DNA of 64,000 bases from Parahoeflea alexandrii (GCF_027214025.1 NZ_JAPWHB010000004.1:496001-560000); one strand, 5' to 3'; counted from the first letter of the stretch, positions 45,320 to 55,255 are shown. Notes: a model not told the origin generated them from the letters alone. Numbers and translations are program-made.

Positions 45320-46342
45320 CTATTTTTCCCCGATCTTGTCGCTGAGCTTGTCGAGTGTCTCGCGCATCCGCCGCGATTCAACCTGCTGCGCCTCGATCCA
45401 GTCCCTGAGCATCTGTTGCTCGTTGCGCATGTTCTTGACCAAGCCCTGGATGCCTTCGGCAAGGCTCGCCATCGCCGCCGTTGTGCGCGGGGTCATGCCG
45501 GATTCCTGCGACATTTTCTGCATCCGCTCGGACAGCATCCGGATCTCTTCGGTGGTTCCGGCACTCTCAGCCGGCATCACCATGCCGGAATCGAGATCCG
45601 TCATCGTCGACAGCCAGTTTTCCAACTCGGTGTAGAACCGGTTCTGCGCGCGGCCCGCCTGCAGGTCCAGAAAACCCAGAACCAGCGATCCGGCCAGACC
45701 GAACAGCGAGGACGAGAACGCCGTTCCCATGCCGTCAAGCGGCGCCGACAACCCGCTCTTCAGCGTTGACAGCACGTCCTCGGTCCCGCCGCTTCCAGGA
45801 TCGAGTGACTGGATAACCTGGTTGATCGAGCCGATGGTGCCAAGCAGGCCCCAGAAGGTGCCGAGCAGCCCGAGGAACACCAGAAGGCCGATGAGATAAC
45901 GCGACGTGTCACGCGATTCGTCGAGCCGGGTGCCGATCGAATCGAGAATGGAGCGCAGCGAGGAGGTCGACAGTGCCATTTCCTGGCGGCGGCCGATCAG
46001 CGCCCGCATCGGCGCGAGCAGCACCGGGTCGCGCCCCACCTTCTCCGCATCGCCGGTGGCGCGCAGCGAATTGACCCAGCGCACTTCCGGACGAAGCCTG
46101 AGCACGTGGGTGAACACCAAGAGCACGCCAACGGCCAAAACCCCGACAATCAGCCCGTTGAGGCCCGGATTGGCGAGAAACGCCGTCTGGATCTGCCGGT
46201 AGAGGATGGCGGCGACGAAGCCGGAGAGGATCAGAAAGATCATCATGCTCCAGAAGAACACCAGCGGACTGGAGAGCTTGTGCGGATCCGCACCGCTGCC
46301 GTCTTCGGAGATACCCCAACCAGACAATGTCAGTTTCGCCAT
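45320..46342 (-). CDS. MotA/TolQ/ExbB-like membrane protein
   Basis: 340 residues from ATG 46342. Membrane segments near 28-50 (PLVFFWSMMIFLILSGFVAA), 60-85 and 145-215, the last including LLGTFWGLLGTIGSI and SSLFGLAGSLVLGFLDLQ, which match the channel helices of TolQ/MotA. A C-terminal coiled tail follows. Operon partner of the OmpA/MotB-like protein; together they resemble a fourth type of stator-like complex beside Tol, Exb and Mot. Confidence 0.82.
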   Translation of the reverse strand: MAKLTLSGWGISEDGSGADPHKLSSPLVFFWSMMIFLILSGFVAAILYRQIQTAFLANPGLNGLIVGVLAVGVLLVFTHVLRLRPEVRWVNSLRATGDAEKVGRDPVLLAPMRALIGRRQEMALSTSSLRSILDSIGTRLDESRDTSRYLIGLLVFLGLLGTFWGLLGTIGSINQVIQSLDPGSGGTEDVLSTLKSGLSAPLDGMGTAFSSSLFGLAGSLVLGFLDLQAGRAQNRFYTELENWLSTMTDLDSGMVMPAESAGTTEEIRMLSERMQKMSQESGMTPRTTAAMASLAEGIQGLVKNMRNEQQMLRDWIEAQQVESRRMRETLDKLSDKIGEK

Positions 46343-46450
46343 GCGTTGTCCGTCCCGGCCGTTATCCCAAATCAAAAGATCAGGCGGAGACTAACCGATA
46401 ATATGGCGGAAATGAAAGCGTGCTTTCAAAACAACGCTGTGAGATCTTGG

Positions 46451-47251
46451 TCAGGCCTTGGGAACAGGGCGCTGGACAAGCTCGAGAAGGCCCTTGAGGA
46501 TGTATTCATTGCCGGCCGCGATGGAGCGAGTGCCGAACATGTCGGTCCCGCCGGTGGTGTCGGAGACAAATCCGCCGGCTTCGCGAATCAGGATGATGCC
46601 GGCCGCCATGTCCCAGGGCTCGAGCGGCGTCTCCCAGAAACCGTCGAGCCGGCCCGCCGCGACATAGGCCAGGTCGAGCGCAGCCGCTCCCATGCGGCGG
46701 ATGCCTGCGCATTCGCCCATGACATGGCGCAGCTCGACCAGGAACTTGCCGTGATGGCCGCGCCCCAGATGCGGCACGCCGGTGCCGATCACCGCGTCAG
46801 ACATAGCCTTGCGGCCCGCAACCCTGAGACGGCGGTCGTTGAGGAAGGCTCCGCCGCCACGCTCGGCCGTGTAGAGCTCGTCCGTGGACGGATTGTAGAT
46901 GACGCCGGCAACGATCTCGCCATTGCGTTCGAGCGCGATCGAGACCGCGAAATGCGGCATGCCGTGCAGGAAGTTCGTGGTGCCGTCCAGCGGGTCGACG
47001 ATCCAGCGATGGGCGCCGTCGGTGCCTTTTTCCTCGACGCTTTCCTCGCCCATGAAGCCATAGGTCGGGCGCGCGCGCATCAGTTCGCTCTTGATAATGG
47101 TCTCGGCCTTGCGGTCTGCCTGGCTGACATAGTCGCCCGGCCCCTTGAGCGAGACCTGCAGGTTCTGCACTTCGCCGAAGTCGCGCGCAAGCGAGCGACC
47201 GGCCTTGAGCGCCGACTGGACCATTACATTGAGAAGGGCTGAACGCGCCAT
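46451..47251 (-). CDS. Inositol monophosphatase family protein
   Basis: 266-residue Mg-dependent sugar phosphatase. Motif GEESVEEKGTDGAHRWIVDP, DPLDGTTNFLHG (about 84-95) with metal ligands, and the C-terminal EPWDMAAGIILIREAGG are complete. SuhB-like in length; the substrate may be inositol phosphate or another sugar phosphate. The 190-base gap to efp holds palindromic repeats. Confidence 0.92.
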   Translation of the reverse strand: MARSALLNVMVQSALKAGRSLARDFGEVQNLQVSLKGPGDYVSQADRKAETIIKSELMRARPTYGFMGEESVEEKGTDGAHRWIVDPLDGTTNFLHGMPHFAVSIALERNGEIVAGVIYNPSTDELYTAERGGGAFLNDRRLRVAGRKAMSDAVIGTGVPHLGRGHHGKFLVELRHVMGECAGIRRMGAAALDLAYVAAGRLDGFWETPLEPWDMAAGIILIREAGGFVSDTTGGTDMFGTRSIAAGNEYILKGLLELVQRPVPKA

Positions 47252-47345
47252 CTGTCTTATTCCTTGGTGTCGGCAGCGCGACGGATGAACGCGCCACAGG
47301 CCGGTGTCTCAACGCTCCGGGCGGAGCATGGTCTTGCGACCGGTT

Positions 47346-47445
47346 TAGAGCATTTCCAGCGAAACCGGGTTCCGGTTTCGCTGGAAATGCATGCAAGCAG
47401 CAAGTTAGAGCTTTCGGCGTTTCTGGTTTCGCCGGAAATGCTCTA
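47346..47445. repeat. Nested palindromic repeat between suhB-like gene and efp
   Basis: A perfect 19-bp inverted repeat, GCATTTCCAGCGAAACCGG (47350-47368) and its complement at 47372-47390 with a 3-base loop, lies within a wider pair TAGAGCATTTCC (47346-47357) / GGAAATGCTCTA (47434-47445). The right end supplies the TAG stop codon of efp. It looks like a dispersed rhizobial palindrome; no second copy occurs in this window. Confidence 0.75.
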
Positions 47446-48006
47446 GTCGGCGCGGCGCAGGTAGGTCAGCTCGTTGGTGTCCACGATCACCCGCTCGCCA
47501 GCCGAAATGAACGGCGGGACGAGAATGCGCACGCCATTTTCGAGAATGGCGGGCTTGTAGGACGAAGCTGCCGTCTGGCCCTTGACCACCGGATCGGCCT
47601 CGGCAATCGCCAGGGTCACGTGATCGGGCAGCGCGATGCCGATCGGCCGCTCATCGTAGAGCTCGACAGTCACCATCATGCCGTCCTGCAGGAAGGCGCG
47701 GCGATCGCCGACAAAGTCCTTCTGCAGTTCAAGCTGCTCGTAGCTTTCCAGATCCATGAACACCAGAGCATCGCCCTGCTCGTAGAGGAACTGGAAGTCC
47801 TTCTGCTCAAGCCGGATGCGCTCGACGGTTTCGGACGCCCGGAACCGTTCGTTGAGCTTGGTGCCGTCGATGAGATTCTTCATCTCGACCTGGTTGAAGG
47901 CGCCGCCTTTGCCCGGCTTCACCGCATTGGTTTTCACCACCGCCCACAGACCACCATTGTGCTCAAGCACATTGCCGGGGCGAATTTCGTTTCCGTTGAT
48001 TTTCAT
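47443..48006 (-). CDS. efp: Elongation factor P
   Basis: 187 residues from ATG 48006 ([19 protein letters not shown]). Promotes translation through polyproline stretches. The modified-lysine loop [16 protein letters not shown] (about 30-45) is intact, followed by OB domains ending [13 protein letters not shown]. Its stop codon lies in a palindromic repeat. The N-terminal extension possible upstream is not used by family members. Confidence 0.95.
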   Translation of the reverse strand: MKINGNEIRPGNVLEHNGGLWAVVKTNAVKPGKGGAFNQVEMKNLIDGTKLNERFRASETVERIRLEQKDFQFLYEQGDALVFMDLESYEQLELQKDFVGDRRAFLQDGMMVTVELYDERPIGIALPDHVTLAIAEADPVVKGQTAASSYKPAILENGVRILVPPFISAGERVIVDTNELTYLRRAD

Positions 48007-48127
48007 GAGAGCTTCCGCGTCGAGCTTTGTCCGGGCCCGGTTTTCGGGCCCGCTTGGCGGCTTCAAGACCACAAATAGCGCAGCTTTTCAAGTCTGCGCC
48101 ATTGCTCAACAGTGTCATTGAGGTGAA

Positions 48128-49144
48128 TCAGCGCTTGCCGAACTGGTTTGCGGCCTCGATCGCCTGTTTTTGCTCTTCTTCGGTCAGGCCCTGGTAGAAA
48201 TCGTCAAGCGCCCGATCGTCAAACCCGGCCCGCCGCGACAGGATATACCATTTTGCTGCCTCGACCGGGTCGCCCTTCGTGCCGATCGCATTGATGTGCA
48301 GGATCGCCATCCGGTTCTGCGCCACCACGTTTCCGCGTGTCGCGGCGACCTGCATCCAGCGGAAACCGGCTTCGTAGTCCTTCGGACCGCCGACTCCGTC
48401 GATCAGCCAGATCGCATAATCCAGTTGCGCGGTGTCATACCCCGCACGCGCCGCCTTCTCCATGAACTCGCGCGCCCGGGCACGCTTTTCGTCGGGAACC
48501 CCATCGGTGTTGTTGTAGATCTGGGCCAGAGCGTACTGCGCATCGGCAACGCCCTGCTCGGCGGCCTTCTCGAAATAGGGCAGCGCCTCGAGCACGCCGG
48601 CGTCGCCGGGCTTGTCCGCAACCAGCATCTGCGCGTGATTGAACTGTGCGAATGCGTTGCCGGCATCGGCTGCCTTCTTCATCAGCTCTTCGGCCTTGGC
48701 CCGGTCGGGCTCGACATACTTGCCCTCGAGCAGCATCAGCCCGTACTTGAACTGTGCGGAAGCGTCGCCCGCCTCGGCAGCCTGCTTGTACCAGAAGGCG
48801 GCGTCATCCATGTTGCGCGCTACCCCGAGGCCGGCGGCAAACAGTTCCGCCAGCAGGGTCTGCGCGGCGGGATCGCCAAGCTGCGCCCGCGGCAGCGCCA
48901 GTTCCATCGCGGTCAGGTAATAGCCGCGCTGAAATGCGCCGAAAGCCCGTACCGTGGCATCCGCGGGTGTCTTGGCTTCCTTGACATCGGCCGCTGCTGC
49001 CGTCTCGCCGCCGCTCGTCTGGGCAGCCGAGGGCCCGCCGGCAAGCGCCAGCAACAAGGCAAGCGGCAGCATTCCGGATGATCGGCAAAGCATGGAAACC
49101 ATCCCGCGACAGGTCAAAACACCAAGATCGGACATTTCACCCAT
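48128..49144 (-). CDS. Sel1-repeat (TPR-like) secreted protein
   Basis: 338 residues if the ATG at 49144, which overlaps the stop of the upstream gene (TAATG), is used; internal Met starts at 49102 and 49093 would give a tighter signal peptide (GMLPLALLLALAGGPSAAQ). Several Sel1/SLR repeats of about 36 residues follow (e.g. AAFWYKQAAEAGDASAQFKYGLMLLEG, ALPYFEKAAEQGVADAQYALAQIY). Such exported repeat proteins act as scaffolds; role unknown. Confidence 0.85.
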   Translation of the reverse strand: MGEMSDLGVLTCRGMVSMLCRSSGMLPLALLLALAGGPSAAQTSGGETAAAADVKEAKTPADATVRAFGAFQRGYYLTAMELALPRAQLGDPAAQTLLAELFAAGLGVARNMDDAAFWYKQAAEAGDASAQFKYGLMLLEGKYVEPDRAKAEELMKKAADAGNAFAQFNHAQMLVADKPGDAGVLEALPYFEKAAEQGVADAQYALAQIYNNTDGVPDEKRARAREFMEKAARAGYDTAQLDYAIWLIDGVGGPKDYEAGFRWMQVAATRGNVVAQNRMAILHINAIGTKGDPVEAAKWYILSRRAGFDDRALDDFYQGLTEEEQKQAIEAANQFGKR

Positions 49145-49797
49145 TATCGGCCTAACCGTGGCGCTTTTTCGTCAAGAACCGCATTGATTTCGGCAACGAT
49201 GCGCGCGGCATTGGCGGGATCGCCGAAGACAGCTTTTCCGAAGGCGATGAACTCGGCCCTGGTTTGCGCCATTTCTTCCACGAAGGCGATGCTCGTCCCG
49301 CCCATCAGCACGCAAGGGATCTCGATCATGTCGGCCCACCATTCCGCCAGGGCGATGTTCTTCGAGTGCGGCTCGGGTTTGATGTCGCCATCGATCGATC
49401 CGAAGATCACGTAATCCGGCTGCGCCTCGCCGATCGACAACGCGGCGTGGCGCTCGCGCGCATTGCCGCCGCCGACAATCAGTCCCGGAGCATATTTGGC
49501 AACGGCCTCGGCCATGGCCGTGGGGCCCGCTTCGATGTGCAGCCCATCGGGCCGCACCCGTCCGGCAACCCTTGTATCGCCGGCGACGAGTGCAGCCGCG
49601 CCGGCAGCCTGAATGACGGGAACCAGGGCCTCGCACCGCTTCTGGAAGCTCTTCTCGTCCAGCTCATGCTGCGGAATGATGACGGAAGCCACGTCGCCGC
49701 CGCGAAGCGCGTCACCTGTCAGCTGGGCCAGTTGAGCGGCATCTGCGATATCCGGCGTCACGAGAACGAGACGGCAACGATCGATCGGGTCAGTCAT
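49144..49797 (-). CDS. Thiamine-phosphate synthase-like protein (ThiE/TenI)
   Basis: 217 residues from ATG 49797. TIM-barrel of the ThiE/TenI family: AGAAALVAGDTRVAGRVRPDGLHIE and the terminal GGTSIAFVEEM segment. It lacks some pyrophosphate-site motifs I would expect in a canonical ThiE (GQED-like signature is replaced by GLHIEAGP), so a catalytic role in thiamine synthesis is uncertain. Coupled to the Sel1 gene. Confidence 0.75.
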   Translation of the reverse strand: MTDPIDRCRLVLVTPDIADAAQLAQLTGDALRGGDVASVIIPQHELDEKSFQKRCEALVPVIQAAGAAALVAGDTRVAGRVRPDGLHIEAGPTAMAEAVAKYAPGLIVGGGNARERHAALSIGEAQPDYVIFGSIDGDIKPEPHSKNIALAEWWADMIEIPCVLMGGTSIAFVEEMAQTRAEFIAFGKAVFGDPANAARIVAEINAVLDEKAPRLGR

Positions 49798-49889
49798 GAG
49801 AATTCCTGTCAGGGCCAGCGCTGGAAGCCGATATGGCCAATTTGCTCCAAACGGGATAGACCGGCGCGACACAAGGATCAACTGCCCCG

Positions 49890-50666
49890 ATGATGACTGA
49901 CCCGTTCTTCTACGCCGCCGCCATTCCGGCGGTGATCATGGTAGGCCTGTCCAAAGGTGGTTTCGGAGGCGCCATGGCATTGCTTGGTGTGCCGCTGATG
50001 GCGCTGGCGATTTCACCGGTTCAGGCCGCTGCCATCCTGCTGCCGATCCTGATCGTCATGGATATGGTCAGCCTCTGGACCTGGCGCGGCAACAGCGACA
50101 ACAAGACGCTTGTCATCATGCTGCCCGGCGCATTGATCGGGATTGCCATCGGATGGGCCACCGCCGCCTGGGTCACCGCACCGATGGTCCGGCTGATCGT
50201 CGGTGCCGTGGCGCTCTGGTTTGTCTTGCGCTACGTCGCACAAAGGTTTGCATCCGCCCGCAACGGCGCCATGCCGGCCCCGCACGGACACCGGCCGATC
50301 GAGGGCACGCTTTGGGGAACGCTTGCCGGCTTTACCAGTTTCGTCTCCCACGCCGGCGGTCCGCCCTACCAGATCTACACCTTGCCTCTGCGCCAGGATC
50401 CCAAGACCTACACCGGGACCAGCGTTCGCTTCTTCGCCATCATCAATGCAATCAAGCTGGTGCCCTATTTCGCGCTCGGTCAGTTCGACATGACCAATCT
50501 CTCCACCTCGCTGGTGCTGGCGCCGCTGGCGCCGGTGGCGACCTTGGCCGGTGCATTCATCGTCAGGCGCATGAAACCCGACATTTTCTACCCGTTCATG
50601 TACCTGATGGTGTTCTTTACCGCGTTGAAGCTGATCTGGGATGGTGCGGTTCACATATTAGCGTGA
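49890..50666 (+). CDS. TSUP-family permease (TauE/SafE)
   Basis: 258-residue membrane protein with about 8 helices. The repeated TSUP motif is GLSKGGFGGAMALLGVPLMAL (about 16-36) and, in the second half, GTLAGFTSFVSHAGGPPYQIY (about 141-161). Family members move sulfite, sulfoacetate or other anions. Substrate cannot be set from the context; it precedes an acyl-CoA ligase by 48 bases. Confidence 0.88.
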   Translation: MMTDPFFYAAAIPAVIMVGLSKGGFGGAMALLGVPLMALAISPVQAAAILLPILIVMDMVSLWTWRGNSDNKTLVIMLPGALIGIAIGWATAAWVTAPMVRLIVGAVALWFVLRYVAQRFASARNGAMPAPHGHRPIEGTLWGTLAGFTSFVSHAGGPPYQIYTLPLRQDPKTYTGTSVRFFAIINAIKLVPYFALGQFDMTNLSTSLVLAPLAPVATLAGAFIVRRMKPDIFYPFMYLMVFFTALKLIWDGAVHILA

Positions 50667-50714
50667 TGACAAGGCCCTGTTCTGGTGATTTGATGCTTCA
50701 TTGTCCCTGACACG

Positions 50715-52385
50715 ATGCATTGGAACCCGATCTTGAGCGCCAATCCCTACGAAACCGATCTCGACCGCAATCCGGCCAACTACCAGCCGCTGACGCCGCT
50801 GGCGCATCTTGAGCGCGCCGCGCTGATCCAGCCGGATCACGTGGCCATCATCCATGGCGCCATGCGCGTGAGTTATCGCGAATTCCTCGAGCGCTCGCGG
50901 CAGCTGGCCAACGCCTTGTCGGCGCTGGGTATTACCAGGGGCGATACCGTCTCGGTGATGCTGTCCAACACCCCGGCGATGCTCGAGGCCCATCACGGCG
51001 TGCCGATGATCGGAGCCGTGCTGCATTCGATCAACACCCGGCTCGATGCACAGGCAATCGCCTTTCAGCTTGATCACGCCGACTGCAAGATCCTGATCGT
51101 GGACCGCGAATTCTCCGCCGTCATGGCGGAAGCGCTGACCCTGGCCGAAGTCAGCCCCGTCGTCATCGATTACGACGACACCGAGTATCCAGATGACGCG
51201 CCCTTTCCGAAAGGCGCCCGTATCGGTTCCCGCGACTACAATGAATTCGTGCTTGCCGCGTCTCCGGACTTCACCCGTACCTTGCCTGTCGATGAATGGG
51301 ACTCTGTCTCGCTGAACTACACATCGGGAACCACGGGCAATCCCAAGGGCGTGGTCTATCACCACCGCGGCGCCGCCTTGATGGGCTACTCCAACGTGAT
51401 CGCCTCGGGAATGGGACGCCACCCGGTCTATCTGTGGACCCTGCCGATGTTCCATTGCAACGGCTGGTGCTTTCCCTGGACGCTTGGCGTGGTTGGCGGC
51501 ACCCATGTCTGCCTGCGCTGGGTCCGCGCCAAGGCCATGTACGATGCCATCGCCGACCATGGCGTGACCCATCTCTGCGGTGCGCCGATTGTCATGTCGA
51601 CACTTCTGAATGCGCCCGACCATGAAAAGCGCGAATTCTCCCAGACCGTCAGCTTCAACACCGCGGCAGCCCCGCCGCCGGAAGCCGTTCTCGCAGGCAT
51701 GGCCGACGCCGGCTTCGAGGTCGTCCACCTCTACGGCCTGACGGAAACCTACGGACCCGCGGTCGTCAATGAATGGAAGGCGGAATGGTCCGACCTCGAG
51801 CGTGGCGCCCGCTCCAGCAAGAAGGCCCGCCAGGGTGTCCGCTACCCGGCGCTGGAAGACCTGGCGGTGATGGACCCCGAAACCATGGAAAAGGTTCCCG
51901 CCGATGGCGAGACCATCGGCGAGGTCATGTTCCGCGGCAACATCGTCATGAAGGGCTACCTGAAAAATCCTGCAGCCAGCGACGAGGCCTTCCGCGGCGG
52001 ATGGTTTCATTCGGGCGATCTGGGCGTCATGCATCCCGACGGCTATCTGCAGCTCAAGGATCGCTCCAAGGACATCATCATCTCGGGTGGCGAAAACATC
52101 TCCTCGATCGAGGTCGAGGACGCGCTCTACAAGCATCCCGGTATCATGGCAGCGGCGGTGGTCGCCCGCCCGGATGACAAATGGGGGGAGACGCCTTGCG
52201 CCTTCGTCGAACTCCGGCCCGGCTTCAACCTGACCGAAGAGGATGTCATCGAGCATTGCCGCAGCCTGCTGGCAAAGTTCAAATGCCCGCGCACCGTGAT
52301 TTTCCATGAAGTCCCGAAAACATCGACCGGCAAGATCCAGAAGTATCTGCTGCGCGACGAGGCAAAGACCCTCAGCTCGTCGTGA
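50715..52385 (+). CDS. AMP-forming acyl-CoA synthetase
   Basis: 556-residue ANL-superfamily ligase. Core motifs: LNYTSGTTGNPKGVVYHHRG (about 195-214), YGLTETYGPAVVNEW, GWFHSGDLGVMHPDGYLQLKDR and the hinge plus GGENISSIEVEDALYKHP. C-terminal catalytic lysine in TSTGKIQKYLLR. Closest by eye to medium-chain/methylmercaptopropionyl (DmdB-like) ligases; the true acyl substrate is not certain. Confidence 0.9.
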   Translation: MHWNPILSANPYETDLDRNPANYQPLTPLAHLERAALIQPDHVAIIHGAMRVSYREFLERSRQLANALSALGITRGDTVSVMLSNTPAMLEAHHGVPMIGAVLHSINTRLDAQAIAFQLDHADCKILIVDREFSAVMAEALTLAEVSPVVIDYDDTEYPDDAPFPKGARIGSRDYNEFVLAASPDFTRTLPVDEWDSVSLNYTSGTTGNPKGVVYHHRGAALMGYSNVIASGMGRHPVYLWTLPMFHCNGWCFPWTLGVVGGTHVCLRWVRAKAMYDAIADHGVTHLCGAPIVMSTLLNAPDHEKREFSQTVSFNTAAAPPPEAVLAGMADAGFEVVHLYGLTETYGPAVVNEWKAEWSDLERGARSSKKARQGVRYPALEDLAVMDPETMEKVPADGETIGEVMFRGNIVMKGYLKNPAASDEAFRGGWFHSGDLGVMHPDGYLQLKDRSKDIIISGGENISSIEVEDALYKHPGIMAAAVVARPDDKWGETPCAFVELRPGFNLTEEDVIEHCRSLLAKFKCPRTVIFHEVPKTSTGKIQKYLLRDEAKTLSSS

Positions 52386-52520
52386 AGCGGCAGCCGTTGC
52401 ACAACCGTAAAATGCCCGGACATTCACTTGTCTGAAACAAGCGAAAACACCGGAAATACGGCCGGTTGCAGCGCACACAAAAGACTTGCCGGGCTGGAGT
52501 CTTTAAAATAGCCTGCATCC

Positions 52521-52778
52521 ATGACCATGGATGCTTTCCAAGCTATCGCAGATCCGAACCGGCGTTTTCTTCTGGAAGAACTGCGCCGACAGCCACGCAC
52601 GGTCAATGAACTGGCGAAGGGCCTGCCGATCAGCAGGCCCGCGGTCTCCCAGCATCTCAAGGCGCTTCTCGAAAGCAAATTGGTGACCGTCACCAACCAG
52701 GGCACACGCCGGATCTACAAGGTGAGAACCGACGGATTCCTGCACCTCAACCTCTGGGTCGACCAGTTCTGGTCCTGA
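52521..52778 (+). CDS. ArsR-family small transcription regulator
   Basis: 85 residues: winged helix with AIADPNRRFLLEELRRQPRT at the start, HTH TVNELAKGLPISRPAVSQHL (about 27-46) and wing VTVTNQGTRRIYKV. No metal-binding CVC-type cysteines, so not an arsenic/cadmium sensor of the classical type. No partner gene of the usual SRPBCC kind is adjacent. Confidence 0.85.
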   Translation: MTMDAFQAIADPNRRFLLEELRRQPRTVNELAKGLPISRPAVSQHLKALLESKLVTVTNQGTRRIYKVRTDGFLHLNLWVDQFWS

Positions 52779-52903
52779 TCCGGACGCTTTGCTGCAGAAC
52801 CAAACAGACCGACTGCGTCAAACAAGCGCAAGGCTAAATCCGGAAATGAAAAGGCGCGGGAAAGACCCGCGCCCTCTGTCATCCTCGTGTCATGCAAATC
52901 TGG

Positions 52904-53080
52904 TCAGTGTTGGGTGTCGGCTCGCAGGCGGTTGATCTCATCCTTGAGCCGAAGCTTGCGTCGTTTGATATCCACAATCATCTCGTCGTGCACGGATGGC
53001 TGTGATTGCACCGTACGGAGTTCGGCCTCCAGTTCGCCATGCTTTTTTTCAAGTGTGGCAAGGTGAGCATCAATCGACAT
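52904..53080 (-). CDS. DUF465 coiled-coil protein A
   Basis: 58 residues from ATG 53080 (MSIDAHLATLEKKHGELEAEL). DUF465/YdcH-like: two helices with basic IVDIKRRKLRLKDEINRLRAD at the end. Divergent from a second DUF465 gene at 53293. Function unknown. Confidence 0.8.
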   Translation of the reverse strand: MSIDAHLATLEKKHGELEAELRTVQSQPSVHDEMIVDIKRRKLRLKDEINRLRADTQH

Positions 53081-53292
53081 AAGCGACTCCTTCGTTGGAC
53101 TGCGCCGGCGCCGGAACACCGGTGCAAATCGTTTGTTGACACCAAGGAGTGTGCCACGGCTTTTTCCATTTGTCGAAGATGATTTCTTGAAGGTGGATAA
53201 CTTCCCGTTACACCTGTTTTTGTGATACGAGCGCCGCCATGACACCAAGTTCGGGCAAGGCGCCGACGGGGTGGGTTAAACGGGGAAACTGC

Positions 53293-53496
53293 ATGTCCGA
53301 TCAGGAACAAGCGGAGCTTCGCATGCTGGTGGCGCGGTTGCGCCATGAGCACGAAGACTTCGACGTCGCCATCAATGCAATGATTCAGACTGGCTGCGAT
53401 CAGTTGCGTATACAGCGAATGAAGAAGAAGAAGCTCGCGATCAAGGACCGGATCACCGAGATCGAAGACCAGATCATACCGGACATAATAGCCTGA
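53293..53496 (+). CDS. DUF465 coiled-coil protein B
   Basis: 67 residues from ATG 53293 (GGGGAA about 7 bases upstream). Helical, with [17 protein letters not shown] and the DUF465 end [20 protein letters not shown], paralogous to protein A. It ends 14 bases before purE, so it probably shares the purEK transcript. Confidence 0.8.
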   Translation: MSDQEQAELRMLVARLRHEHEDFDVAINAMIQTGCDQLRIQRMKKKKLAIKDRITEIEDQIIPDIIA

Positions 53497-53510
53497 CCGG
53501 GGAGCGTGCC

Positions 53511-54011
53511 ATGAGCCAAGCCGAATCACCGAAGGTCGCCGTGATCATGGGAAGCCAGTCCGACTGGCCGACCATGAAACATGCCGCCGAGACGCTGGCG
53601 GAGCTGGGGATACCCCATCGGCCGCTGATCATTTCCGCTCACCGCACGCCGGACCGCCTGGTTTCGTTTTCCAAGAATGCCCGCGCTGAAGGCTACAAGG
53701 TGATTATCGCCGGCGCCGGCGGTGCAGCTCACCTGCCCGGCATGACGGCGGCATTCACGCCACTGCCGGTATTCGGCGTTCCGGTGGAATCCAAGGCGCT
53801 GTCCGGCCAGGACAGCCTGTTGTCGATCGTCCAGATGCCGGCCGGCATCCCGGTTGGAACACTCGCCATCGGCAAGGCCGGTGCTGTCAACGCAGCCCTG
53901 CTCGCTGCAAGCGTTCTGGCGCTCACCGACGACGCGCTGGCCCGGCGGCTCGACGACTGGCGCCAGGCACGGACGGACGCCGTCGCTGACCATCCGGTGG
54001 ATCAGCCATGA
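53511..54011 (+). CDS. purE: N5-carboxyaminoimidazole ribonucleotide mutase PurE
   Basis: Purine synthesis enzyme converting N5-CAIR to CAIR, 166 residues. Class I PurE motifs: [17 protein letters not shown] (about 11-27), SAHRTPDRL, and [17 protein letters not shown]. Its stop overlaps the purK start (ATGA). Confidence 0.96.
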   Translation: MSQAESPKVAVIMGSQSDWPTMKHAAETLAELGIPHRPLIISAHRTPDRLVSFSKNARAEGYKVIIAGAGGAAHLPGMTAAFTPLPVFGVPVESKALSGQDSLLSIVQMPAGIPVGTLAIGKAGAVNAALLAASVLALTDDALARRLDDWRQARTDAVADHPVDQP

Positions 54012-55105
54012 GCGTCGAGGCACTGGCGCCAGGCGCGGTCATCGGCATCATTGGCGGCGGCCAGCTCGGCCGCATGCTGGCCATGGCCGCAGCGCGGCTG
54101 GGCTACCAGACCATCGTTCTCGAGCCCGACAGCAATGCGCCGGCTGCGCAGGTCGCCAACACCCAGATCGTCGCCGCCTATGATGACCCGGCCGCGCTGC
54201 AGGAATTGGCGGATCTGTGCGACGTCGTCACCTATGAATTCGAGAATGTCCCGGTCAAGGCCGTTCAATGGCTCGAAGACCGCGTGCCGGTCAGGCCGGG
54301 GTCGAAGGCGCTCGAAGTCGCCCAGGACCGGCTGCTCGAAAAGGCCATGGCACGGGAGCTCGGCGCAGAGACAGCACTGTTTGCGGCGATCTCGCAGCGC
54401 AGCGATCTTGATGAGGCCATGGAACTCACGGGACTTCCGGCGGTGTTGAAGACCACGCGCCTGGGCTACGACGGCAAGGGGCAGGCAAAACTTCTGCGTC
54501 CCGAGGACGCCAACACGGCCTTCGAGGCCATGCTCGGCCAGATGGCCATCCTTGAATCCTTCGTTCACTTCGACTGCGAGGTTTCCGTTGTCGCCGCCCG
54601 CGGCCTGTCCGGCGAAGTCCGGGCCTATGACGTGGCCGAGAACGAACACCGCAATCACATCCTGCATACATCGACCGTACCCTCCAGCCTTGGCCCGGAG
54701 GCGCAGTCCGAAGCTCTGAGGATTGCCACCGCAATTGCCGGGCATCTGGACTATGTCGGGGTTTTTGCCGTTGAATTCTTCGCCGTCCGCCAGGATGGCG
54801 ATCACCGGCTGCTGGTCAACGAAATCGCGCCACGCGTTCACAATTCCGGTCACTGGACCGAAGCCGCCTGCGCCATATCGCAGTTCGAGCAGCATATTCG
54901 CGCCATAGCAGGACTGCCGCTTGGCGACACGCGACGCCATTCCGATTGCGTGATGGAGAATCTCATCGGCGACGACATCAACAACGTCGTTGAATTGGCG
55001 GGAGAATCCGACGCCGTGGTGCACCTCTATGGCAAGTCGGAAGCACGGCCCGGCCGCAAGATGGGGCATGTCACCCGGATCAGCCCGCGCACGGAGCCTT
55101 TCTGA
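54008..55105 (+). CDS. purK: N5-carboxyaminoimidazole ribonucleotide synthase PurK
   Basis: ATP-grasp enzyme making N5-CAIR from AIR and bicarbonate; 365 residues. N-terminal [22 protein letters not shown], the ATP-grasp [13 protein letters not shown] and the metal-binding [19 protein letters not shown] are all intact. Forms a coupled pair with purE. Confidence 0.96.
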   Translation: MSVEALAPGAVIGIIGGGQLGRMLAMAAARLGYQTIVLEPDSNAPAAQVANTQIVAAYDDPAALQELADLCDVVTYEFENVPVKAVQWLEDRVPVRPGSKALEVAQDRLLEKAMARELGAETALFAAISQRSDLDEAMELTGLPAVLKTTRLGYDGKGQAKLLRPEDANTAFEAMLGQMAILESFVHFDCEVSVVAARGLSGEVRAYDVAENEHRNHILHTSTVPSSLGPEAQSEALRIATAIAGHLDYVGVFAVEFFAVRQDGDHRLLVNEIAPRVHNSGHWTEAACAISQFEQHIRAIAGLPLGDTRRHSDCVMENLIGDDINNVVELAGESDAVVHLYGKSEARPGRKMGHVTRISPRTEPF

Positions 55106-55182
55106 ACAGGTTCTTGGCGGGAAAAAGCGGCCCCGCGGTTGACAGGAAATGCCCAAGCGGGTACATGCCCTGCCAACCGATG

Positions 55183-55208
55183 AGCGCGTCCTTGACTGGC
55201 GCGCTTTT
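55183..55208 (+). terminator. Likely terminator after purK
   Basis: Arms AGCGCG (55183-55188) and CGCGCT (55200-55205), with an inner GTC/GAC pair, followed by TTTT (55205-55208). A few mismatches in the stem. Confidence 0.5.
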
Positions 55209-55255
55209 GATTGAATAGGCGGCTTCGTCGCCCGGATAACTCGCGGATCAGAACA

